A stretch of DNA of 64,000 nucleotides from Desulfocapsa sp. GTDB lineage: Bacteria; Desulfobacterota; Desulfobulbia; Desulfobulbales; Desulfocapsaceae. Shown here piece after piece: positions 17,029 through 27,200 of this stretch (position 1 is the stretch's first letter; each line of letters starts with the position of its first letter). The notes under the pieces were generated by a model. That model had not been told where the DNA came from, did not search any database, and saw only the letters and a list, made by a program, of their open reading frames with translations. Where the stretch lies: NCBI GenBank assembly GCA_013792135.1, contig VMSP01000065.1, forward strand, positions 46,912-110,911. Direction: 5' to 3'. Position numbers and translations under genes: made by a program.

Positions 17029-19299
17029 ATGCAACGACTCATTCAATCATTCCTTCTGCTCTGCATTCTGCTCACCACAGCCCCAAACCCTGCGAGTGCC
17101 GCAACCGTTGAGCTGCCGCTTTTTCTCCGTACCCAGATTTTACAGAACGCCCTGGTAGAGTCTCTCACCCCGCAACCTGACCGCCCCACTGTACTCTTTC
17201 AGGAGGGCTCTTACAACTATCTTCATATTTCTGAGCCCCAGTTGTCCATCCGCGACGGACAGCCTTACTTCAGTTGCAATGCGACCGCCGGCATGGGGTT
17301 CGACTCACTCGGCCTCCTGCCGTCGATGGTCAAATGGAGTGGCTCCATTCTCATGCGATTGAACTTTTATGTGGATCCACAATGGCAGTTACGCTATCGC
17401 ATTATTGACTCCGCCATCTACAATGAAAAGGGCGGCAAGCCAGTGGTCACGGGATTTGCCTGGGAGCTCTGCAAGCGCTTCCTCCATCCACGCCTGGAAC
17501 AATACGCGTTTGATCTTGCCATGCCCCAAAAAGAAATTATGATTTTGCTTCGTGCCTGCGCCTCCCCCACAGATACAGCGCCACTTGAGACGGCCCTGAA
17601 TACGCTCACCGTGGGAACCCTGCGAACCAACGCTGACGGCCTGATCGTTCCCCTGCTCCTGACGGTGGCTGACAAGCAGACACAGGCAGTAGCACCTCTG
17701 CCTGCTCAGGCCCCGCTCGGCTTTGAAGAATTAGAAAAGCTCCAGCATGTCTTTGAACCGCTCGATGCCTTTATGGTCTTTGTCATCAAAAGCCTCAGCG
17801 GCAACATGGGTAATTCGCTGCATCAGGAACAACTCTTTGACCTGCTGATCACCAGCCGCTATCAACTGTTGATGATCCTGACCGGCCAGACGCCCATAGA
17901 GACCGAAGACCCATTACGACTGTTATTTATCGATGCCTGGCAACAATTACGACCCATCATCGAAAGCAGCAGCGGGGAAAATGGACTGATGCAGAAACAG
18001 CTGCTGCGTTTTATGACCTTTATCAATGCCGGAGACGCCCTGCTGGCATTAGATGCCGCTGCCCCTGGCCTTGGAATCCATGTTACCAGCAATGGCCTGC
18101 GGCGACTGGCGAGGATGCTGCAGCCAGGTACAGGAGAAGACCCCTTGCGCTTTGACTGGCAGATCGATCCTGCCCTTCGCGATCTGTTTCAATTTCAACC
18201 GGAAGAACCAGAACAAAAGACCCAAGAGGCACCGCCAGAGTTACCGCAACAAAACCCACCAGCAGAGTTGCCACCTGAGACACCGCAACAAAAACCACCA
18301 GCTGAGTTGCCGCCTGAAACACCGCAACAAAAACCAGCAGCTGAGTTGCCGCCTGAAACACCGCAACAAAAACCAGCACCAGAGTTGCCACCTGAGACAC
18401 CGCAACAAAAACCACCAGCAGAGTTACCGCCGGAGACACTGCAACAAAACGCAGCACCAGAGTTGCCGCCTGAAACACCGCAACAAAAACCACCAGCAGA
18501 ATTTCCACCGGAGACACCGCAACAAAACCCAGCACCAGAGTTGCCGCCTGAAACACCGCAACAAAAACCACCAGCAGAATTTCCACCGGAGACACCGCAA
18601 CAAAATCCACCAGCAGAATTTCCACCGGAGACACCGCAAAGCTCAACAACAGGCCGCCGCCTTCTTGATTTTCTGGTGGGGGTCGCCTATGCCGCAGAGT
18701 CACCGACCCCGGCCCTTACCGACCGGAACAAACGTCTGGATAACTGGGTACCAAGCTCGTCAGAGCTTGATGAATACAAACAAATCATCGAGAAACTTCT
18801 GGCGGCATCTGCCCTTAGGCAGGTAAAAAAGGCCGGTCTTGATCCTCGCTATGCAACGATCTACCAACATCTGATCCCTGCCACCGCCATGATTGAAAGC
18901 TGCTGGAAGCAATTCACACGAAAAGACGACAAAATCGTCACCCTGCGATCTCCAGCGGGCGGGATTGGCATCATGCAGATCAATCAGCATGTCTGGCGGG
19001 GCTTTTACGACATAGAACGACTACAAAGGGACGTGACCTACAATATCCAGGCAGGAAATCAGATCATGATGCGTTACTTTCAGCAGTATGGCATTCAAAT
19101 AGCCAAAGAGAAGAAAAATCCCCACCTTGCTGCCCGCGCCGCCTATGCAACATACAACGCCGGACCACGTGCCAGCCGCCGGTTTTTAAAAGCAGAGGCC
19201 AGTGCACGCCAGAAACGGGTGGATGAACACCTATGGGATCTCTATCAGAAGGTCAGTGCTGGTGGTAGCGCCGATTTGCAAAACTGCAGTATTTTGTAA
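17029..19299 (+). CDS. Lytic transglycosylase with proline-rich tandem repeat
   Basis: 756 residues. A signal peptide (about 1-24) precedes a 390-residue N-terminal domain I do not recognise. Residues 415-538 are a tandem repeat of PPETPQQKPPAEL. The C-terminus is an SLT domain: AMIES with candidate catalytic E623, then GGIGIMQIN, a conserved AGNQIMMRYF helix, and AAYATYNAGP. It should cleave murein glycan strands in the periplasm; the proline-rich stretch would act as a rigid spacer. No clear ribosome site precedes the ATG. Confidence 0.82.
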   Translation: MQRLIQSFLLLCILLTTAPNPASAATVELPLFLRTQILQNALVESLTPQPDRPTVLFQEGSYNYLHISEPQLSIRDGQPYFSCNATAGMGFDSLGLLPSMVKWSGSILMRLNFYVDPQWQLRYRIIDSAIYNEKGGKPVVTGFAWELCKRFLHPRLEQYAFDLAMPQKEIMILLRACASPTDTAPLETALNTLTVGTLRTNADGLIVPLLLTVADKQTQAVAPLPAQAPLGFEELEKLQHVFEPLDAFMVFVIKSLSGNMGNSLHQEQLFDLLITSRYQLLMILTGQTPIETEDPLRLLFIDAWQQLRPIIESSSGENGLMQKQLLRFMTFINAGDALLALDAAAPGLGIHVTSNGLRRLARMLQPGTGEDPLRFDWQIDPALRDLFQFQPEEPEQKTQEAPPELPQQNPPAELPPETPQQKPPAELPPETPQQKPAAELPPETPQQKPAPELPPETPQQKPPAELPPETLQQNAAPELPPETPQQKPPAEFPPETPQQNPAPELPPETPQQKPPAEFPPETPQQNPPAEFPPETPQSSTTGRRLLDFLVGVAYAAESPTPALTDRNKRLDNWVPSSSELDEYKQIIEKLLAASALRQVKKAGLDPRYATIYQHLIPATAMIESCWKQFTRKDDKIVTLRSPAGGIGIMQINQHVWRGFYDIERLQRDVTYNIQAGNQIMMRYFQQYGIQIAKEKKNPHLAARAAYATYNAGPRASRRFLKAEASARQKRVDEHLWDLYQKVSAGGSADLQNCSIL
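18271..18642 (+). repeat. 39-bp in-frame tandem repeat, nine units plus a partial
   Basis: Nine consecutive 39-base units plus a partial one encode PPETPQQ(K/N)(P/A)(P/A)xE(L/F). Units differ mostly at the K/N and L/F positions, and alternate late in the array (K-F, N-L, K-F, N-F), which points to unit duplication in pairs. The reverse strand is also open across the array but only as a composition artefact. Confidence 0.9.
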
Positions 19300-19425
19300 G
19301 AGGGGAATAATGAGTAGTGAACGGTGAGTAAGTAGTAGGTTGAGCCCCTTCAATCCTTCAACAAGATTAGGGTGAGCGAAAGTATGGATGAGATGCCCCC
19401 AAAGGGGCGGGTGTTGTATGCCAAC

Positions 19426-20073
19426 TTACTTTTCCCAGCCATACTCCCCGACCAGATTGACAAAGCGGACACGTTCCAGGATTTCCACCTGAACAAGGCC
19501 ATCTTTTTTGGTGACAAGTTGCAATTCCTGGACTTCCTGATCACCTACCGGAATCACCATCCTCCCGGGATCTGCCAGTTGAGCCACCAAGGGTTCCGGA
19601 ATCTCAGGGCCGCCGGCCGTCACCATAATGGCATCATAGGGAGCATAATCCGGCCAGCCCAGAGTACCATCATCAAGTTTTGATTGGATATTATAACAGC
19701 GATGGCGGTCAAAGAGTCGACGGGCCCCGGAAAGCAGGTTATTGTGCCGCTCAACCGTATAGAGCTTGGCGCAGAGCCGGGAAAGAATAACCGATTGATA
19801 CCCTGAGCCTGTCCCGATTTCAAGAACGTTCTCCGTTCCTGTCAACTGCAGGGCCTGGGTCATATAGGCCACAATAAAAGGTTGGGAAATGGTCTGCCCG
19901 TCCACAATAGGCAGTGGATGATCGCCATAGGCATTGGCCTGCATGGCATCATCCACAAAGAGATGGCGCGGCACTTCAGCCATGACTGCCAGTACCCGCG
20001 GGTCATAAATACCGCGGCAGCTCAGTTGCTCCTGCACCATCCGCTGGCGAATAGTTTCAAAACTATCTGTCAC
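19426..20073 (-). CDS. pcm: Protein-L-isoaspartate O-methyltransferase
   Basis: 215 residues, full length for the family. The SAM motif is [12 protein letters not shown], preceded by the signature VPRHLFV and the loop [23 protein letters not shown]. Ends [12 protein letters not shown] as usual. It repairs isoaspartyl residues in aged proteins. Start overlaps the stop of the lipoprotein gene above by ATGA. Confidence 0.96.
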   Translation of the reverse strand: MTDSFETIRQRMVQEQLSCRGIYDPRVLAVMAEVPRHLFVDDAMQANAYGDHPLPIVDGQTISQPFIVAYMTQALQLTGTENVLEIGTGSGYQSVILSRLCAKLYTVERHNNLLSGARRLFDRHRCYNIQSKLDDGTLGWPDYAPYDAIMVTAGGPEIPEPLVAQLADPGRMVIPVGDQEVQELQLVTKKDGLVQVEILERVRFVNLVGEYGWEK

Positions 20074-20495
20074 TGGTCAGTCTTTTTTTCAATCTTCTGC
20101 CAGTGATAATCGTTCTGCCAGTCAAACTCATTCTTGTCATAGCTACCATAACGGGCAGCACTAACAATATCGCCATTCAGGAGCAGGACAACCGTATTAT
20201 ATCCTTTAGAGGAAAAAGCCTCGCCCATCAAAGGTGTCTGCTGCAACAGGGATTTGTCTTCATCATAGTAGGTCCATTCTTCAATGGTAGCAGAGACCAT
20301 CCGCGTGGAATCCGGATCTCCCAACAAAGAGATCACCTCCTGACGAGTGGTTTCGCCAGCCTTGATCAGACCGACATCCGAGACCAGATGACGTACAGGA
20401 TGATTATGACAACCAGACATGACCATAAGGAGTAAGACGCTGATCGACAAAACAGCAAAACGACGTATAGAGACAAACAGTATGGAGGTAGACAT
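20070..20495 (-). CDS. BamE/SmpA-like lipoprotein
   Basis: 141 residues with a lipobox MSGC near residue 29. The segment [20 protein letters not shown] followed by EEWTYY is the alpha-alpha-beta pattern of the SmpA/OmlA (BamE) fold. It is longer and more divergent than BamE, so a role in outer-membrane assembly should not be assumed. Coupled to pcm by a four-base overlap. Confidence 0.75.
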   Translation of the reverse strand: MSTSILFVSIRRFAVLSISVLLLMVMSGCHNHPVRHLVSDVGLIKAGETTRQEVISLLGDPDSTRMVSATIEEWTYYDEDKSLLQQTPLMGEAFSSKGYNTVVLLLNGDIVSAARYGSYDKNEFDWQNDYHWQKIEKKTDQ

Positions 20496-20546
20496 TGCAT
20501 TTTCTCCGTTAAAAAAGGGGAAACTATTAAATAAAACAGGTAACTA

Positions 20547-20610
20547 CTCAGGTAGTTTAGATTATAACCTTTTAGACTAGCAGCTACCGTCTATAGACTA
20601 TCTACCTGAG
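20547..20610 (-). terminator. Inverted repeat below htpG, possible terminator
   Basis: CTCAGGTAG and CTACCTGAG form a perfect 9-bp stem around a 46-base interior. On the minus strand it follows the htpG stop and precedes a short T-rich stretch (GTTTTATTT). The loop is long, so termination is only plausible. Confidence 0.4.
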
Positions 20611-20635
20611 CAATCACCTTTTTTCAACAGTTATG

Positions 20636-22519
20636 TCATACACCGCCCACGGCGCGGTTCAGGATTTTATAATTCCGCTCCACCATGGCCAGAGGATCAA
20701 CCACCAGTCCGGCCTGGATCATGGCATTATCATAGATCTGGGCAGCCACCTCTGCCGCAAAGGATTTATCGCTTTTCTGCAATTCCGCCAACTGCTTGAT
20801 CAGTGGATTGGCGGTATTGATCTCCATATTCTTCTTACTGCTCGCCGGCGCCTGCCCTTTTTCCCTGCGACTGGCAGCCATAATCCGCTCCATGGAGGAA
20901 GTCATATAACCATCGGGGTTGACAATCATGGCCGGGGCCTCAACCAGACGTTTGGATTCAACCACATCAGCAACCTTATCGCCAAGGGTCTCTTTCAACC
21001 AGCTGATCAAAACTGCCTTGGCACCCTGTTCCAGCTGTTCTGCCTCCGACTTGGCAGTCTCTTCCTTGTCCTCAGACAAATCCCCCGTACCCAGATTCAG
21101 ATCGGCCCGGTCAGCAGAAAGCAATTTTTTGCCATCAAACTCAGCCAGATGACTGAGTACAAAGTCATCAATGGGCTCCATAGTGTAGAGGATCTCGATA
21201 TCCTTGCGGGTGAACATCTCCACATACGGCCCGGCCTCAATGGCCTCACGACTGGGTCCATTGATGTAATAAATAGCATCTTGACCCTCTTTCATCCGCT
21301 CCACATAAGCAGCCAAGGATGTGGGCTTCCCCTCTTCCGAGCGGGAAGATTCAAAACGAACCAGCTTGCCCAGCTCTTTCTGAAACTCATAATCAGAGGT
21401 AATGCCTTCTTTCAGATAGATGCCGAAGGTATTCCAAAAGGTGAGGTAGGCCTCCGGATCTTCCTGGGCCTGCTCATCCAGGAATTTAAGGAATCGTTTG
21501 GTGATTACCTTGCGCAGTTTGGCCAGCAGAGCATTGTCCTGTAACGACTGCCGTGAGATATTGAGCGGCAGGTCCTCGCTGTCCACTACGCCTTTGAGGA
21601 ATCGAAGCCACTCAGGCAAAACATTCTCCGAATGCTGATCGATGAGAATTCGCTGACAATAGAGATTAACCCCGGAATCGACGCGGCCAAAGCCCATGAT
21701 TTCAAAATTCTCCTTGGGCACAAAAAGTAGGGCATTAATGGCCAACGGAGCATCGGCGGAAAAATGGAGGCGGTACAGAGGCTCGTCATGGGCCGTACCG
21801 ATAAACTTATAGAAATCCGTATACTCCTGCTCGATGATCTCATTTTTGCTGCGGGTCCACAAGGCCGACACCGTATTCACGACCTCCCCAGCCAGCTTGA
21901 TCGGAAAAGGCACAAAGGACGAATATTGTTTGATAATATTCTCCACCTTCCATTTCATGGCATAGTCATGGGCATCATCCTTCAGCTCCATGATGATCCG
22001 TGTGCCCCGATGCAGCCCCGGCAACTCGCTGATGGTGTAACTGCCGGTGCCATCGGAGACCCACTCATGCCCTTCCGACCCGTCCCAGGAACGGCTCTGG
22101 ACCCGAACCGTTGTAGCTGCCATAAAGGCGGCATAAAAGCCCACCCCGAACTGACCGATCAGGCTCACATCTTTCTTAGCCGCCTCGGCCAAACCACTCA
22201 AAAAAGTGCTGGAACCAGAGTGGGCAATGGTGCCCAGGTTGGCCTCAAGTTCCGACCTGCTCATACCGATACCGGTATCGGTAATAGTCATGACATGCTT
22301 CTCTTCATCAAGATCGATGGTGATCTCAAGGGGTATATGGGAATCAAAGACATCGCTTGTGGTAAGGCTCTCGTGCCGAAATTTTTCCAGGGCATCCGAA
22401 GCATTGGAGATCAACTCCCGGACAAAGATATCGCGCTCGGTATAAAGTGAATGAATAACGATATCGAGAAGTTTTTTGGTCTCGGCCTGAAATTCATGGG
22501 TTGTGGTCTGACTGGTCAT
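20636..22519 (-). CDS. htpG: Chaperone protein HtpG (Hsp90)
   Basis: 627 residues from the ATG at 22,519, chosen because AGAGGT lies just upstream and the product begins MTSQTTTHEFQAETKKLL as in other HtpG proteins; a longer frame up to 22,603 adds unrelated residues. The GHKL ATP site is complete: ELISNASDALEKFR, DTGIGMSRSEL, GTIAHSGS, GQFGVGFYAAFM. Middle and C-terminal dimerisation domains follow. Cytosolic stress chaperone. No heat-shock operator (CIRCE) was seen upstream. Confidence 0.97.
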   Translation of the reverse strand: MTSQTTTHEFQAETKKLLDIVIHSLYTERDIFVRELISNASDALEKFRHESLTTSDVFDSHIPLEITIDLDEEKHVMTITDTGIGMSRSELEANLGTIAHSGSSTFLSGLAEAAKKDVSLIGQFGVGFYAAFMAATTVRVQSRSWDGSEGHEWVSDGTGSYTISELPGLHRGTRIIMELKDDAHDYAMKWKVENIIKQYSSFVPFPIKLAGEVVNTVSALWTRSKNEIIEQEYTDFYKFIGTAHDEPLYRLHFSADAPLAINALLFVPKENFEIMGFGRVDSGVNLYCQRILIDQHSENVLPEWLRFLKGVVDSEDLPLNISRQSLQDNALLAKLRKVITKRFLKFLDEQAQEDPEAYLTFWNTFGIYLKEGITSDYEFQKELGKLVRFESSRSEEGKPTSLAAYVERMKEGQDAIYYINGPSREAIEAGPYVEMFTRKDIEILYTMEPIDDFVLSHLAEFDGKKLLSADRADLNLGTGDLSEDKEETAKSEAEQLEQGAKAVLISWLKETLGDKVADVVESKRLVEAPAMIVNPDGYMTSSMERIMAASRREKGQAPASSKKNMEINTANPLIKQLAELQKSDKSFAAEVAAQIYDNAMIQAGLVVDPLAMVERNYKILNRAVGGV

Positions 22520-22756
22520 TGAAGATACCTCTTTTTCTCTGATTTCTCTGATTATGGTGCGGAACAGCGATACTCCAGCGTTCGCACGAGCCAAGGATGA
22601 CAAAAAAGCGACACAAAGCGGCAGCCATCATCATCCTATTCCATTGCTTTTTTACCTGAATTCGGCCAAAATGATAAACATCGAAGCTGAAGTGTCAAGA
22701 TTTCTTCCCTATTCTCGTTTTCATATCGCAATTCATAATTCGTAATTGATAAAAAT

Positions 22757-24154
22757 ATGGATACCCTTATCATTGGCGGCGGACTCTCTGGTCTGACCGT
22801 AGCCCATAAACTGCAACAGCTCTGCCCCGGGCAACAGACCCTTATCCTGGAAAAATCCGGCAGGGCAGGCGGAGTCATCTGGAGCCATGCTGAAGATGGT
22901 TTTCTGGCGGAAAACGGCCCCCACGGTTTTCTCGACAATTGCCCGGAGAGTCAACTGCTCTTGCAGGAAACCGGTCTTGACCAGGAATGCATCAAGGCAC
23001 CGCTCAGTAAATTTGTCCGCTATGTCTGCATGGATGGCGCCCTGCGCTGTATTCCGCAGAGTCCGCCAAAGATCATCATGGCTCCCTTGATCTCACCGCT
23101 GGCCAAGCTTCGGGTCCTGGCTGAACTCTTCAAAAAACCACTACCAGGCGAACCGACGGTGGCGGAATGGGTGGAACACCGCTTTGGCCCGGCCCTGCTG
23201 CCCTATGTTGACGCGGTCTTCACCGGCACCTACGCCGGCGACCTCAACCGACTGCTCATCGATGGGGTCATGCCGGGAGTACGCCGTCTGGAGACGACCC
23301 ATGGCTCGGTACTTCGTGGCCTGTTTGCCAAGATGAAACAGGCAAGACAAGATAAAACCACCATTGGCGCGAAGAAAAAGGGGCTGCCCGCCATGACCAG
23401 TTTTCCCGGCGGCATGGGTCGGCTACCGGAAAGGCTGGCCGAGTCACTGCAAGCAGGTCGTGACATCCTGCTGAACTGCGGCGTTCAAAGTATCAGCAAG
23501 AGCCAATCAGGCTGGGTAGTGACATCAGAGCAAGGCAACCATGAGGCCAGGAATCTGGTGCTGGCCCTGCCGATCAATCCGTCTTTAAGCCTGCTCCACA
23601 CCTTTACCCCCACTATGCCTCAGAATGTTGTCCCTGAGGCCCGGATTGTAACCATTGCCATGGGCTTTGGCCTCGGCTCGACGCTACCGCCTGGATTTGG
23701 TTATCTGGCTCCAGAACAGGAAAAACGCTTCTGCCTGGGAGCACTCTTTTCATCCAATATGTTTCCCGCCAGGGCACCCCAGAGCCATATCCTCCTTGAG
23801 GCCCTGATCGGCGGACGTAGACACCCTGAACGACTGGATCTTGATGATGCCACCCTGATCCGTCAGGCTTTACAGGATCTGCGCCAACTGCTGCCCCTGC
23901 AGGGAGAACCCGTCTACGCAAGAGTTCTGCGCCCTAAAGGCGGAATTCCCCAACTGGAGGCAGGCTACCCTGCCCTTCTGAACTGGCGTGATCAGTTGAT
24001 GCAAGAAAATCAGGGGTTGTTCATTCACGGCTTCGGTTGGGAAGGCATCGGACTCAATGACATGATCAAAAGCGCCACCCAGGTCGCTGAATCCATCAAG
24101 GAAAATTCCGGGGCCGCCAGAGAAGAGGCCGCGGTAAAAGGAATTTATTTTTAA
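22757..24154 (+). CDS. hemG: Protoporphyrinogen oxidase, HemG/HemY flavoprotein type
   Basis: 465 residues. The FAD site starts at residue 5 with IIGGGLSGLTVA, then LEKSGRAGGVIWS and ENGPHGFLD, as in oxygen-dependent-type protoporphyrinogen oxidases; FPGGMGRLPERLAESL and the C-terminal GFGWEGIGLNDMIKSA also fit. It would oxidise protoporphyrinogen IX to protoporphyrin IX in haem synthesis, consistent with the cytochromes in this window. In an anaerobe the electron acceptor may not be oxygen. Confidence 0.92.
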   Translation: MDTLIIGGGLSGLTVAHKLQQLCPGQQTLILEKSGRAGGVIWSHAEDGFLAENGPHGFLDNCPESQLLLQETGLDQECIKAPLSKFVRYVCMDGALRCIPQSPPKIIMAPLISPLAKLRVLAELFKKPLPGEPTVAEWVEHRFGPALLPYVDAVFTGTYAGDLNRLLIDGVMPGVRRLETTHGSVLRGLFAKMKQARQDKTTIGAKKKGLPAMTSFPGGMGRLPERLAESLQAGRDILLNCGVQSISKSQSGWVVTSEQGNHEARNLVLALPINPSLSLLHTFTPTMPQNVVPEARIVTIAMGFGLGSTLPPGFGYLAPEQEKRFCLGALFSSNMFPARAPQSHILLEALIGGRRHPERLDLDDATLIRQALQDLRQLLPLQGEPVYARVLRPKGGIPQLEAGYPALLNWRDQLMQENQGLFIHGFGWEGIGLNDMIKSATQVAESIKENSGAAREEAAVKGIYF

Positions 24155-24244
24155 GGGCCGTTAGGGATTCTGGAACGTTACCGATATTTGTTTAACAATG
24201 GCTTAGTTCCTTCAAACTGACAAATTACTCTCTAACGAACGACC

Positions 24245-27200
24245 ATGACCATAGCAAACCTTTCAATCCCCTCCCGCAGGGGAAACAGTCCCCAAGGATG
24301 GAAGAGAATAGAACATGAGGGCCGCGCCATTTATATCCAGCCGGAGACACCGGACTGGCTGGTGCCATCCGATTATGGTGATCAATTGCTGCAGGCGCTG
24401 GCAGGCGCTGAAAGCCTCGCCGATGCAGTCAAGAATCTGCGGAATACCTTTCCCCACACGGCCTCAGAGGCTCCAGACAATGAACACCACCTTCTGCTTG
24501 AGCTGGACCGCCTTCGACAGGTCCTGAATATCAGCAGACAAAAAGGCTATGCTGGACGCGGCAAGGAACTGACCCTGGATCGCCTGAAGGAATGCTGGTT
24601 TCATCTGACCGACCGCTGTAACCTCAGCTGCAGCCACTGCCTGTTTGCGTCCTCTCCGTCCAAGAGTCGTACTCTGCCAAGGGAACAGCTTGACAGCGGC
24701 AGCCGTCAAGCCCTGGAACTTGGTTGCCGGTTATTTTATTTCACCGGCGGTGAGCCCTTTCTCTATCCTGATTTTTTCCCCTGGCTGAAACTCTTTTTAT
24801 CACAAAACCCCAAGGTCCATGCTGTGATCCTCACCAACGGCATGCTTTTGGAAAAAAATATTCCCCTGCTGCAAGCCCTGGATCGCCTGGATCGCCTGCA
24901 TCTGCAAGTCAGTCTCGACGGGCTGGAACTGACCCATGACAGTCTGCGAGGCAAGGGCACCTACCAGCAGCTCCTGAACAATCTCACAGCTCTGCAGCAA
25001 GCAGGAATAGCCTTTACCCTCTCTATTGCGGTCAGTCAGGCTAATGTGGCCGATCTGGCAAAGATGGTCAGCCAGGCCGTCAGCATCGGAGCCACGAGCA
25101 TCCACCTGCTCTACCATTTTATCCGCGGCAAGGGCAGCCGGGAGCAGTTTATTCCGCCTGCGGAGATCTTCCCCTATCTGCTTGCAGCCTGGCAACGGGC
25201 TGAGCAGTGCGGGATAACTATTGACAATATCGAGTCCATCCGTGGTCAGGTCTTCTCCACTCCCGGCACCCGCCATGATCTGCCCAACAGTGGCTGGGAA
25301 TCCTTGGCCATAGGCCCTGATGGCATGATCTATCCTTCCCCTGCCCTGGTAGGACTTGCCGAGACAGCCTGTGGCGATCTGACACAGGGCCTGGCCACTG
25401 TCTGGCAGACCAGCCCGGTGCTTACAACCCTGCGCAACGCCTCACTGATTGATTCCCCTCAATATCATAATAATCCCCTGAAATTCCTTATTGGCGGTGG
25501 GGACACCGATCACAGTTTTCTGACCGGTGGTGAATGGGTGGGCCATGACCCTTATGTAGAGCTGTATGAAAAGATTGCCCTGCACCTGATCAGCAGACAG
25601 GCTGATCAGGTGCAGGGTCAGGGTTGCGGCACCATAGCACTACGCATGGGAGATATCCGTCATGACTGTCCGGACCCCGAAACGGCAGCCCGCAGCGTGA
25701 CCCTGACCCATTGCAACTGTGTTATCTCGATAGCCACAGGCCATGGGCACGGTCAGGTACGTGAATTTTATGGCCAGGCGGCCCTGGCTGCTAACAACGA
25801 TATCGTCAACCCACTGGCTCCGGCTCAAGATCAGGCTGATTTTATTCCCGATGATTCCAGGAAACGCTCTTACGGTTGCGGTAGTCCGGTGACGGACGCA
25901 AACCCACAAGCGGGTGATACTCTTGTGGACCTTGGTTCCGGTTCCGGCGTAGAATGTTTCATGGCCGCTGCTGCCGTGGGGATGCAGGGACAGGTCTTTG
26001 GCATTGACATGACCGACGAGATGCTCCACCTGGCCAGCGCCTCAAAACAAGAGGTCACAGCCCGTCTTGGCTATGACAATGTGGAATTTCGCAAGGGATT
26101 TCTGGAACAGATCCCACTTGATAACCAGTGTGCAGATATTGTTATCTCCAACTGTGTCATCAATCTCAGCCCTGATAAACGCCAGACCTACCGGGAAATC
26201 TTCCGGGTCCTGAAACCGGGAGGCAGGATGGTGATCTCTGATATCATTACCGATACAGTCATTCCTCCGAGCATCAAGAACAACGTGCTCTATCGCAGAG
26301 AATGTCTGGGCGGGGCCATGCAGCAAGAAGAGCTGGTGGCTATGCTGGAGACGGCCGGATTTGTAGCCATCCATCTGGTAAAACGTTTCCCTTATCGTCA
26401 GGTGGAGGGAATGGATTTCTTCTCTCTTACCTACCAGGCACAGCGACCAGCACAGAAAAAAAAGGCTGACGCAAACGATACAAAGCCATCCATGACCGTC
26501 ATCTACCGGGGACCCTATGCTGCCGTCTCCACTGAAAGCGGTGTCCTGCTGGTCAAAGGGCGGCGCACCGCAATCCCTGCTTCCGACCTTGCGCTCCTCG
26601 ATGATTCGGTTTTCATTCTTAATGAGGAAGGGGCTGTCACTAATTTGGTCATGACCAATAGCTGCTGCATTCCTCCGTCTACCACGAATACCTCCACCTC
26701 CTACTGCTCGCCGCCGGAAACCACCCAAACAAACACAACTCGACAAAGCTCCGGTTGTATGTGCTGCGGCGAAGAATTGCACTACTTTACTGAACCCCGG
26801 AAAATGGCCTGTCATTATTGCGGCCGGACACGATTTGCTGATGGTTGCTGCACGAAAGAACATTTTGTCTGCAACCGCTGTCACCAGGAAAATGGGCTGG
26901 AGGTCATCAAGTCCATCTGTACCACCACCAAGGAACAGGATCTGATCGGACTGCTCAAGCTCATCCGTAGCCACCCTTCCATCCCCATGCACGGCCCGGA
27001 ACATCATGCCATGATACCCGGCATTCTGCTCGCCTGTTATCGCAATTGCGGAGGGGCGATCAGTTCCAAAGAAATCTTAACTGCTATCAATCGCGGTGCC
27101 GATGTACCGGGCGGAGTTTGTGGCTTCTGGGGCGCATGTGGTGCGGCCATTGGTATTGGCATTGGTATAGCCACAATTTTTTCGGCAACACCGCTGACGC

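Noticed and set aside
18083..18703. 206-codon open frame on the minus strand opposite the proline-rich repeat
   Set aside because: It is open only because the 39-base repeat has no stop in that frame; the product is a repetitive VFVAV pattern without a start context, while the plus strand has a signal peptide and an SLT domain.
26042..27007. 321-codon minus-strand frame inside the radical SAM fusion gene
   Set aside because: No domain, no ribosome site, and it runs opposite the conserved ArsM and DUF5714 motifs.
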